From Hamiltosporidium magnivora (taxonomy: Eukaryota > Microsporidia > Dubosqiidae), in assembly GCA_004325065.1 (NCBI GenBank), contig PITI01000256.1, positions 1 to 15,828 on the forward strand: a stretch of 15,828 nucleotides of DNA, given 5' to 3'. The notes under the pieces are model-generated. The model ran no database searches, had not been told where the DNA came from, and saw only the letters and a program-made list of their open reading frames with translations. This document shows positions 1-7,550 of this stretch, in pieces; the first letter of the stretch is position 1, and each line of letters opens with the position of its first letter. The position numbers and the translations under genes are program-made.

Positions 1-196
1 ACAAACCTCGGGCAAATTTCTCGCCTATTAATTAGGTTCTACACACCCGGTAGATGAAAGGCATTGAGACGTAGGTATCGCAGGGGGTACTGATGGAGTG
101 TTTAGGTAGCCGATATTTATGACAAACTTAGAACGCGTTAATGTCATAAAAAAATATAATACATGCCACTGTTTTAAAAAGATGTGATACTTTTAA
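1..196 (+). repeat. Inverted repeat copy A (end of an unidentified mobile or repeated element)
   Basis: This stretch matches the reverse complement of 6689-6887 almost end to end, at roughly 75-80% identity by eye. Shared blocks include CGCCTATTAATTAGGTTCTA, CAGGGGGTACTGATGGAGTG and AAAAAGATGTGATACTTTT. Similarity stops sharply after ATACTTTTAA at about 196, which looks like a true element end. The left side is cut by the window edge, so the element probably continues upstream as copy B does beyond 6887. GC is clearly above the surrounding DNA. No open frame survives in this copy. Its class is not recognised. Confidence 0.85.
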
Positions 197-275
197 GGAA
201 AGGGTAAATCACTTTCTGTATAAAAATAAGATGATATATAAATTATCAAAATATAAAAAAAAATATGACTGACGA

Positions 276-281
276 TTTATT
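276..281 (-). terminator. AATAAA poly(A) signal overlapping the stop codon
   Basis: Read on the minus strand, the orphan gene ends GAG-AAA-TAA-A, so AATAAA overlaps the TAA stop. Overlap of the cleavage signal with the stop codon is common in microsporidian genes. In DNA this AT-rich chance occurrence is possible. Confidence 0.45.
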
Positions 282-1890
282 TCTCAAAACTATATCCTGA
301 TATCCTAAAATGTCTCGATCTTTCAAATTTTTTATTAATAGTCCTTTTAAAATAATATTTAAAAGAGATAAGAATATTTTTTATGATTTTTCTATTAGAA
401 GCGCGTGTATCTTGTCCCGGGTAAATCTCATTAGCAACCTGCTTTTCTTCGCAAAATACACCCAAAATTTTGTTGACTATAGAATCTCTGACTTTATGGA
501 AATGAACTGAAATTTTCGTGCGTAGCCTAATATTGTTTTTTATAGCATCAAAAATAGAGTCTATTTCATTGCAAAAAGGTCTCGGTAGAGCTCTATTAAC
601 ATATATTTCCTCCAATATTGTTATGAGACTTGATTTATTATTCGAAAAAGAAATCATTAAAACATCTTTGAATTTATCTTCACCTAAAATCTTAACGAAA
701 TCTTCTATAAACACTTCTAACCAATCATCTATTTTCAAAAAGAGAGTCAAATATATAATTCGATGAGATTCAAATTCGTAAAGGCTTTCACAACTTTGTA
801 AAAATTTTCTTAGAAAATTTGGAATGTCATTCACAAAGTTAGTTTCAAAAATCACGCATTTGTGTTTAAGTCTTTCGGAAATGCTTTGAAAATAACCCAA
901 TCGATTATCATCAAAGGTATCATAATGCATAAGTACGGTCATCATTTCAAATTTATAAAAATCCCCAAAATTTTCAAAAAAAAAATTTTGCAACAGACCT
1001 TTAATATAGTAATTTTCTATTTCAATTGTACTATGCATTTTAATATACTGATCTGTATAATATAAAGGAAACTTCCATTCATTTTTGGCATATTTTGCTT
1101 TTAAGTATTTTAAAAATTTATTCCTTTTAACCTCATCATCTATCATAGGTTCAAAATTTTCTGTGGAGATTATTGGAAATTTATTTTTTTCTAAATATAT
1201 TACCTTCCTGTTTTTAGCTACACATTCTATTAGAACATTTCTACATGCTTTACATGTCATTTTTAATGTAAATTGTTTGAATAAATTTTCTTTAGTGATA
1301 TCATCTATTGTTTTTATTATTTCTTCATGTGTTTCTATTTTATTCTCACTGTTTGGTGGGAATTTGAGACTATTAAATATGTTCTTAACACGATCATTGG
1401 AAAAATAACTCACTTTTGACATTTCTTTTTTGTGAAAATCAGAACTATAATACCGAGAATCTTTCGAATTTTTACAAGCTTGAACATATTTACCCGTAAA
1501 TTTTTCAATGTAGGTTTGATATAATGCAATAAATAATTCTTTTCTACTCATATTTGTATAACGAAGCTCATCAGAGTTTGTCACAGCTTTGATGGAATCT
1601 TTTAAAGATTCTTCATATAAGTCCTTGATTATCGCTAAATATGGTTTAAAGAACTTTTCTATAAGCGGATAACTAAGGGAAAAATTATCAATTATATCTT
1701 GATAACTGTTAGTAATGATAAAATTTATATATTGCTGTTCCTCCTCTTCTGTTTCTCTGATTATTGGCAAAGTGATATTTTCTATCTCTACTGAATTTCG
1801 AGTGGAGCATAATTCCTCGTTTTCAATTTCTCTTTTGCATTTTATAGTAAATGGACTGCTTAGATAGTACAATGCTAAAAAAACCCTCAT
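277..1890 (-). CDS. Orphan protein of 537 aa, possibly secreted
   Basis: I do not recognise this protein. It is an uninterrupted ATG-to-TAA frame, far too long to be chance in DNA of about 20% GC. The N-terminus (residues 1-18, MRVFLALYYLSSPFTIKC) is short and hydrophobic and could be a signal peptide, although no clear cleavage site is visible. An acidic run follows at 46-51. A small cysteine group (C213, C216, C223) sits mid-protein; from there to the C-terminus the protein is mostly charged, probably helical sequence rich in Phe, Tyr, Lys and Ile, with a basic tail (about 498-530). No internal transmembrane segment or catalytic motif is evident. Large lineage-specific families of such proteins, many secreted into the host cell, are typical of microsporidia; membership in one is inference. 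The gene stands alone between repeat copy A and a retrotransposon relic. Its poly(A) signal overlaps the stop. Confidence 0.8.
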   Translation of the reverse strand: MRVFLALYYLSSPFTIKCKREIENEELCSTRNSVEIENITLPIIRETEEEEQQYINFIITNSYQDIIDNFSLSYPLIEKFFKPYLAIIKDLYEESLKDSIKAVTNSDELRYTNMSRKELFIALYQTYIEKFTGKYVQACKNSKDSRYYSSDFHKKEMSKVSYFSNDRVKNIFNSLKFPPNSENKIETHEEIIKTIDDITKENLFKQFTLKMTCKACRNVLIECVAKNRKVIYLEKNKFPIISTENFEPMIDDEVKRNKFLKYLKAKYAKNEWKFPLYYTDQYIKMHSTIEIENYYIKGLLQNFFFENFGDFYKFEMMTVLMHYDTFDDNRLGYFQSISERLKHKCVIFETNFVNDIPNFLRKFLQSCESLYEFESHRIIYLTLFLKIDDWLEVFIEDFVKILGEDKFKDVLMISFSNNKSSLITILEEIYVNRALPRPFCNEIDSIFDAIKNNIRLRTKISVHFHKVRDSIVNKILGVFCEEKQVANEIYPGQDTRASNRKIIKNILISFKYYFKRTINKKFERSRHFRISGYSFEK

Positions 1891-2062
1891 TGTTATCCAC
1901 TTTTTTTGCGTATTTATATTTTTTTATTTAATATTCGTAAAATGCTCAAAAATGATTTCCATTCCTTTTGAAATATTTTTTTTAAAATGCATTTTTCGTT
2001 TAATATTCTTTTTTTGTTCAATGATCATCTCAATTTCTATTTAAGATATTTTTTTGAATAAT

Positions 2063-2817
2063 CAACTAGGCAATGACTATACCAGACAGAATAATGAAGT
2101 GGCTAAATGCCTGAACCTTCTCCTGCTTTAGATATAAGTTTAAGTCTACAAACCGGATTAAGAGCCACACAGTGCAAGAAATTCTTGATAACGAGTATGA
2201 AGACAAAAGAGTGGACACCAGGATAAAAATTGATGTCAAGATTTAGAATAATAGACCCGTGTATTTTTTAGATAAAAAGAAGTATAAGATATGACTTATT
2301 GAAGTAGAAATCGCTTTCCAAGATTATCTTTAATAGTGCAAACTTAATAACTTAGGAAGTATGACCTGCTAGCAAATAGTTTGGGTCTTATTTATAAGTG
2401 CAGTGTCGAGATACTCCCGTTTGTGATGCCAGGGGACGGTATTGTGACAAAATACCATAAGTCACACGCGAAAAGACTTCAATTACCCCATAATGTAGAG
2501 ATATAAACACAGTTGATAGTAGCTAAGAAGACGACCGAAACCATTTATTTTGATCGACGAAGAGAACTTGAATCGGGACCAAATGCCGAAGAGAGCTGTA
2601 AAAGTGCGTCAATTTTTGCTATTAAGAGATTATTGAAACACGAGGAACCAACACTCCCTAAATATCAAGCCAGCAATGACGAATAGGATAATACAGAAAT
2701 ATAAACAAAAAAAAAATTAAATTTTATTTCATTGAAGGAACCTCGCTAGAGAAGCCAAAGATAAACATAAATGAAGAGTCGGATTTGAAAGAAGAAGAGA
2801 TGGTAGTACAAGAGTAG
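2063..2817 (+). pseudogene. Decayed C-terminal part of an RLE-type non-LTR retrotransposon ORF
   Basis: The segment reads as protein in pieces across frames and several stops. In order: NNEVAKCLNLLL (about 2084-2120), SHTVQEILDNEYEDKR followed by VDTRIKIDVK (2164-2240), NNRPVYFLDKKKYKI then LIEVEIAFQDYL (2246-2330), LLANSLGLIYKC then VEILPFVMPGDGIVTKYHK (2368-2461), and FDRRRELESG to ASNDE (2549-2683). The order matches the endonuclease end of RLE-type (R2/R4/NeSL-like) LINEs, where a CCHC-like His/Cys segment precedes an R-PD...(D/E)V PD-(D/E)XK-type nuclease core. Here the catalytic Asp of RPD has become Val, so the domain is dead as well as frameshifted. After an A10 run an acidic tail module follows and ends at a TAG (2815-2817). 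The reverse transcriptase part is absent upstream. Base composition is richer in GC than the spacer on either side. Confidence 0.7.
2741..2817 (+). repeat. Retrotransposon tail module, copy 1
   Basis: It encodes an acidic tail (KPKININ-EESD-LKEEEMVVQE, then TAG). Positions 2759-2786 are identical, 28 of 28 bases, to 7480-7507. In genome context this is a true duplication and not a composition effect. It sits one frame off from the endonuclease relic upstream, after the A10 run, so it is probably the original C-terminus of that ORF. Confidence 0.75.
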
Positions 2818-4503
2818 AAGTAAATAGATATAAGCGCGAAACATACATTTGAATCCAGAATTATATTGAATTTAATAAATAATTTGGGTCTGGAGGGTCA
2901 TCATTCTTCCAAAATTAAAATTATTCCGACTTATTTTTAGATTTTATAAAATAGATTTTCAAATTTAATTTTCGGTTAATTTTAAGTTGTGTAGTTGTCT
3001 TGCTAAAATAGTTTATTTCGATAGCTGTTTCTATTTAAACTTCATTAACTCAATTTTTATATAAGTTTCTCTATTTTTACGATTAAATTTGAAAGCTATA
3101 ATTACAAAAAAAAATTGGATACACGAATAGAACAAAGATGAAGGCTTCATTATAGAACTATACAGTTATATTTTTTACATATACAGTAATTTTTAACTAT
3201 AGATTTATAAACAAGTTATGCATTGTTTTTTGACAGCAACTTCCTGTATAAGACCATAAAAAATAAAGTATTAAAGAAAATATTTTTTACAGTAGAGAAA
3301 TAAAAATCTGTTAGTTTAAAACATTTATGTCAGCCATACCAACATCTTTTTTTTCTTAGAAAGGCTTAAGTGTCGTTTTAGCATACTCATTGCTTATTTA
3401 ATTAAAAAATTAAATTTTGCGATTTTTTTTTGTATAATTATAGTTTAAAAATCGGTTATCTAAGATATTTTGAGTCCTAAATCGATTAAAAATATATAAT
3501 TTCTCTAATTTATCCTATTTTCAAACATTATATATTATTAGCTATTGTATCTAAGATTAAATATTTTTTTGGTCGATAAAAGGCTAAATGAATTATTTTT
3601 ATTGTCTTTTACTGTAAACCAAGAAATATTTTCAGTACTTTTGTTTCTGAAGGCATAAATTTGTCTCTATAACTTTTACTTAGTAACTTCTTATAGATTA
3701 TACGATTCGTTTGAGAAAATAATTCTGTGTTTTAATTTTTCTCAAAAACTACCAGTGTATCCCGCATGCCTATTAATCGAATTTGCAATCTAAAAAATAA
3801 ATTAAATTGACTCTAATATAATATCCAAAGAAATTAATTGTCTGTATACTCTATAACCTGACAGTTTTGTATAAATTTAATCTTTCGATTATTTTTGATT
3901 TAATTTTCTATATTCCTTAAAAAAATTCGATTTTTTTCAAATACTATACAATACATCGGTTAAGTAATATACTTAAGGATATAAATACGCGTTTAAATTC
4001 TTTAATTTATGTTTTTACGTTTATTTATATTTTTACATCAATCGTACTAAGTTTTTTTATAAGAGAATATATTACAGCAAATCCTATTTTGGTACATCCG
4101 AATGGTTTTTGAACGGATTTTAGAAATTTCAAATTTATTTTCTTCTCGTATAAAAATGTACCAAAGATCTGTTAGTAAATATTCATAGGACCATAGATAT
4201 ATTTGATAATACGAATTAAATTCACTTCTCTCATACAATATTTATTTTCAAAATCTAAAGTTCTTAAGAAATGAAATATTGTGTGAGAGATTAAAATTTG
4301 AACAGATTTATTTAATTTCAAATCATTTACTGATGATAAAAAAAGGTTAAAAATAAAAAAAAATTTCTGATAGAATTTTACAAGAATGTTAGTTTTTTTT
4401 CTCATTTCTTTCTCTTAAACTGTCCGAAATAAATGATTTGAAATTAAATTTTTTGTAAAAAAGAATTCACAAATAGAAAAATAAAAATGAATTTAAATCT
4501 TTA
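2818..4503. other. AT-rich spacer without a convincing gene
   Basis: No recognised gene is present. On the minus strand, 3525-3775 has two or three partly open runs (one of about 40 codons between stops) that may be a gene remnant but match nothing I know. At 4172-4405 (minus) there is an ATG-started 77-codon frame, hydrophobic and Lys/Phe-rich. It is overlapped by a second 63-codon frame at 4047-4238 that lacks an ATG start. Neither shows a motif, and both look like low-complexity frames or a shattered gene. Confidence 0.6.
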
Positions 4504-4505
4504 TT
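4500..4505 (-). terminator. AATAAA poly(A) signal overlapping the RNA1 stop
   Basis: On the minus strand the RanGAP gene ends CTT-TAA-TAAAG, giving AATAAA with two bases shared with the TAA stop. This is the second gene in the window with this arrangement. Confidence 0.5.
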
Positions 4506-5568
4506 AAAGAACAAGATTGAACCTTTCATTAATAGAATTTTCTAATTCATCACCAGATACATCAACTGAATCTTCTTCCCCTATTATTTTACCTCCTTTA
4601 CTTCGTACAGAAGAATACAATTCTTCAGAAACTTTAAATTCATTACCTTCAATCCAAAGTGTATCAAAATCCCATTCTTTAATAAATTTGACCAAATCAT
4701 CCAATATTTCATCAGTTAAGTCGTTATAAGAAAGATCCAATTTTATAGGTGCATATTCTTTCTCAAACCCACCCTGTAGTGCAAAATACCTCTTTTTCTG
4801 TGTAGCTACCTTTAAAAACTCTTTAATACCTTCATCTCGTATAAGACAATCTCCCATCCTTAATTCTACAATATCTCGATCTACGAAATACTCACCTAAA
4901 ATTTTACAGCCTTCCAAAGACAAAAAATTATCCCGAATATCCAAAACACTTAAAAAATGATTTTTAAAAGATTTAAGAAAAACATCCATACTATTCCTAT
5001 CAATATTATTATATTGAATTCTTATTTCTTCCAAATTTTCAAATTTTTCTAACGCATTTCCCAATTCAACTGCAGATGATGTTAATTTATTTTGAGAAAT
5101 ATTTATATTTCGTAAGTTTGATTTATCAGATATCTTCAACAAACACTCTGCCAATTTTGCTCCACCAATAGTTCCTAATCCACAATCATTTATTTTAAAT
5201 TCAACCATACAATTCATATTACACAAAAAAGAGGTAAAATTTGGCGGAAAATTACAACTCAATGCATTTTCACTAATATCTAAAGACATTATATTTTCTG
5301 GTTTCAAATATTTAAAAATAATTTCTAAACTTTCAATCATAACGTCTTTGGGCAAAGCAGTAAATATTCGTGACAAATTTATTTTTTTTAAATTCGGTAA
5401 AGAACCAATCAATACAAACAAAATTTCTAAAGGTTCTTTCTTAAAAACACTACCTGCTAAAATTATCTCTGTTATTTGTTCATGATATTCTTTTATAGAT
5501 GCTAACAAGTTTGAAATGTCTCCTTTTGTTTCATAATTCTTTCCTACGTTTTCTATTGAAATAATCAT
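4504..5568 (-). CDS. RNA1: Ran GTPase-activating protein (RanGAP1 / Rna1p), leucine-rich repeat
   Basis: RanGAP stimulates GTP hydrolysis by Ran in the cytoplasm and so sets the direction of nuclear transport. The protein is 354 aa, close to the 386 aa of fission yeast rna1p, and is built almost wholly of LRRs of the long RanGAP type (LDISEN, INDCGLG-GGAKLAECL, INISQNKL, IRIQYNNI, LDIRDNFL, LDLSYNDL, LWIEGNEF), with a short acidic tail (about 331-343). The start is the ATG at 5566-5568; the open frame runs four codons further to a TTG, which is unlikely to initiate. With this start it aligns to S. pombe rna1p with a constant offset of two. The segment FTGRVKD (R74, K76) corresponds to FTALPKD (Leu72, Lys74), and the Asn131 position is Cys129. 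Two residues regarded as important for activity are therefore changed while Lys76 is kept. The gene stands alone, flanked upstream by a tandem repeat. Alternative: an LRR protein of RanGAP ancestry with altered activity. Confidence 0.85.
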   Translation of the reverse strand: MIISIENVGKNYETKGDISNLLASIKEYHEQITEIILAGSVFKKEPLEILFVLIGSLPNLKKINLSRIFTALPKDVMIESLEIIFKYLKPENIMSLDISENALSCNFPPNFTSFLCNMNCMVEFKINDCGLGTIGGAKLAECLLKISDKSNLRNINISQNKLTSSAVELGNALEKFENLEEIRIQYNNIDRNSMDVFLKSFKNHFLSVLDIRDNFLSLEGCKILGEYFVDRDIVELRMGDCLIRDEGIKEFLKVATQKKRYFALQGGFEKEYAPIKLDLSYNDLTDEILDDLVKFIKEWDFDTLWIEGNEFKVSEELYSSVRSKGGKIIGEEDSVDVSGDELENSINERFNLVL

Positions 5569-5615
5569 TTTGAGGATCAAAAAATAGATTTTTTTTATTT
5601 TAGAAAATTTAAGAA

Positions 5616-5805
5616 AATAAATATATCTTATAAGAAATTCGGATTTGAAGAAGAGAAAGAAATGGTTAAAATAGAGATAATAATATATAAATCTGTAATA
5701 AATATATTTTATAAGAAAGTCGGATTCGAAGAAGAGAAAGAAATGGTTATAGTGAGATAATACATAAAATTTATAAATAAATATATTTTATAAGAAATAA
5801 AGATG
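5616..5805 (+). repeat. Tandem repeat of about 81 bp (about 2.3 copies), tail-module derived
   Basis: The unit reads AAATATATYTTATAAGAA, then GGATTYGAAGAAGAGAAAG and AAATGGTTA. Copies begin near 5616 and 5697, and a truncated third begins near 5778. GGATTTGAAG at 5641 and GGATTCGAAG at 5722 fix the period at 81 bp. The core resembles the retrotransposon tail module at 2741 and 7459 (GTCGGATT-GAAGAAGAG), so it is probably an amplified, diverged tail. It lies just upstream of the RNA1 start. Confidence 0.7.
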
Positions 5806-6688
5806 AAAAAAAAGTAACAATTTTATTCTTAGAATAGAAAAATACATATCTTTTTATTCTTAAAATTAGTAAAACAAATATTTTTATGAAATATAAAAAC
5901 AAATAATATTTTACATTTTTTTAACTTACTTACTCATTTCTCTTTTAACTCTTCGCGTCGAGAATTTTTTTTAATCCACATGAAATTATCAGAAATAATA
6001 AAATATTTTACAAATCCAACACTTAATTTAAATAATATGAATACAAATACAAAATATTAAGAAACTAAGTGACAAACTTTTATAGAAAGACAATAAATAA
6101 AATTGTAATAAGTACTTCTAATAACAAAATTTAATTGTCTTTTAATTCGATATCTTATTAAAATTAAAGATTTATTTGATTTAAAATAAAAAAAAAAGTA
6201 AAAAAAAATTTATATTAGTTAAAAAAAATATTAAACATAAAGAAAAATAAAAAAAGCTGTAAATTATTAGAAGTTTAATAAAATAAAAGCTGTAAATCAT
6301 TAGAAATTAAATAAAAGTGTAAAAAAAAGCAAAAAATAAGAACCGTTTTATCACTAGTTTTCCAAATCTAAATCGAACAGTAATACATTAATAAACTAAA
6401 AAATATACAATTTAACTACTTGAAAAGATCTTAAACTAACATATACATGATATTTCTTATCGAAATATATATATGCTTACAAAGCACCGTAATATATTCT
6501 AAATTACTAACCAGAATATATTTCTGAAAAAGATATAAAATATACCACAACTAAAATTCAATTATAAAACTATGAATGAATATATTTTAGAATTCTTTTT
6601 TTTACTAAAAAAATACTAATTTCAAGAGAATATAAAGGAATATCTAAATAAATATTACAAATGAATACTAAACAAAAAATTACTTTAT
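5806..6688. other. Extremely AT-rich spacer with short direct repeats
   Basis: No gene is seen. One 60-base line (6181-6240) contains only three G/C by hand count. A 33-bp direct repeat (AAAAGCTGTAAAT-ATTAGAA...) occurs at about 6252 and 6285, with a ragged partial third near 6312. Confidence 0.7.
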
Positions 6689-6887
6689 TTAAAAGTATCA
6701 CATCTTTTTAAAATAGTGGCAAGTGTTATATTTGTTTTCATGACATTAACGCAGTTCTAGGTTTAACATAAATAACTACTACCCCACCACTCCATCAGTA
6801 CCCCCTGTGATACCTACATCCCAAAGCCTTTCATCTACCAAATGTGTAGAACCTAATTAATAGGCGAGGCAGTTGCTCGGAGTTCGT
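6689..6887 (-). repeat. Inverted repeat copy B
   Basis: This is the reverse-complement partner of 1-196, with the same sharp end (…GATGTGATACTTTT on the minus strand, boundary near 6689). Differences between the copies are spread along the length and include small indels, so the copies are old. Unlike copy A, the element can be followed beyond the repeat into 6888-7364. Confidence 0.85.
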
Positions 6888-6903
6888 TAATGTCCGTTGC
6901 ATG

Positions 6904-6930
6904 GAGTGTGATCTGGGGCGAAACCCACTC
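6904..6930 (-). other. Candidate structured RNA hairpin
   Basis: On the minus strand GAGTG ... CACTC encloses GGG-TTTCG-CCCC, giving two stacked helices separated by an asymmetric internal loop. It lies in the 50% GC block. Confidence 0.35.
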
Positions 6931-7105
6931 TGAGCTCTCCGGGACTATGCAGCATTTCCATTTACTCTACACTTCCTGAACCCGATAAACTTCTAACTAA
7001 GTGCTTTTTAAAGACTTACATGCGGTCCACTTAGACAGGGAAATGTCATACCAACGGGTATAACCTGCTACTTAGTGTTCCTTGTCTTTTTAAGGGGGAT
7101 ATTTT

Positions 7106-7127
7106 ACATAGCACATAGGTGCTATGT
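7106..7127. other. Perfect 9-bp-stem hairpin
   Basis: ACATAGCAC at 7106-7114 and GTGCTATGT at 7119-7127 are perfect reverse complements with a 4-base loop (ATAG). It lies just past the stop of the open minus-strand fragment and could be a terminator-like or RNA element of the repeated sequence. Confidence 0.6.
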
Positions 7128-7458
7128 CTTCTAACCTGAGTGAGCAAGGCTAGGTTTCCATGCTTTTACATGGCAATTACCTACATTTTCAGCTGCGGTC
7201 TGCAATCTGGTTACATAAAAAACTACAAATAAATTTGTAGAAATATTTTCTCCAGTTCTTAGACCTCTTCTCCTCATAACAACTCCCATAGAACGACCAA
7301 AGATGAATTGTGGTTTTATTCCCACCGAAAATTCAAACAATGACCTCACAGCAGTTTCATACACTCATTGCCAAGCAGAAAGTTTTTAACGTGGCTATTT
7401 TCTCTCACCATTTATATGATAAATATCTTTTTTAGAATAAAATTATGTAATTTTTTGA

Positions 7459-7550
7459 AAAAAGAATTTGAAGAACCGAAGATAAACATAAATGAAGAGT
7501 CGGATTTAGAAGAATTATTAGTGGTTAAAGAGGTAAAAGGAAATTTATAA
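7459..7550 (+). repeat. Retrotransposon tail module, copy 2
   Basis: It encodes EEPKININ-EESDLEELLVVKE and is identical over 28 bases to copy 1 (7480-7507 versus 2759-2786). The surrounding open frame (7368-7550) begins with TTG and is not a credible gene. No endonuclease sequence lies upstream, as expected for a severely 5'-truncated LINE insertion. It abuts the outer end of the GC-rich element. Confidence 0.7.

Larger units (their letters stand above)
6888..7364 (-). mobile_element. GC-rich body of the unidentified repeated element (copy B continued)
   Basis: This block continues copy B and stands out by composition: 6841-6960 has 60 G/C of 120 by hand count, against a few percent to about 20% around it. 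On the minus strand 7131-7364 is open for 78 codons between stops. It has no ATG at its start (GTG directly after TGA; the first in-frame ATG is internal), so it is a fragment at best; it includes FIFGRSMGVVMRRRGLRTGE, which I do not recognise. Two hairpins are visible, at 6904-6930 and 7106-7127. It could be part of a retroelement or transposon, or a structured RNA region; the element class is unknown. Confidence 0.5.

Noticed and set aside
310..1408. Four plus-strand open frames of 66-107 codons
   Set aside because: They lie antisense to the 537-aa gene and have hydrophobic, Phe/Ile-rich translations expected from its complement.
3525..3775. Minus-strand run of about 40 open codons with partial continuations
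   Set aside because: It is only mildly longer than chance, broken by stops, and has no recognisable family.
4047..4405. Two overlapping minus-strand frames (77 and 63 codons), perhaps one frameshifted gene
   Set aside because: The second lacks an ATG, neither has a motif, and the Lys/Phe/Ile-rich composition is what random AT-rich DNA gives.
5569..5580. TTG start of the RanGAP gene four codons upstream
   Set aside because: The ATG at 5568 gives a clean fit to rna1p with a constant offset, and non-ATG initiation is unlikely in a eukaryote.
6841..7130. rRNA or tRNA as the explanation of the GC-rich block
   Set aside because: I could not find conserved rRNA core sequences or a tRNA cloverleaf.
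7131..7364. 77-aa minus-strand frame as a gene
   Set aside because: It starts with GTG right after a TGA, has no upstream ATG and no recognised domain. It is kept only as a fragment within the GC-rich element.
7368..7550. 60-aa plus-strand frame as a gene
   Set aside because: It starts with TTG, and its only notable part is the duplicated retrotransposon tail.
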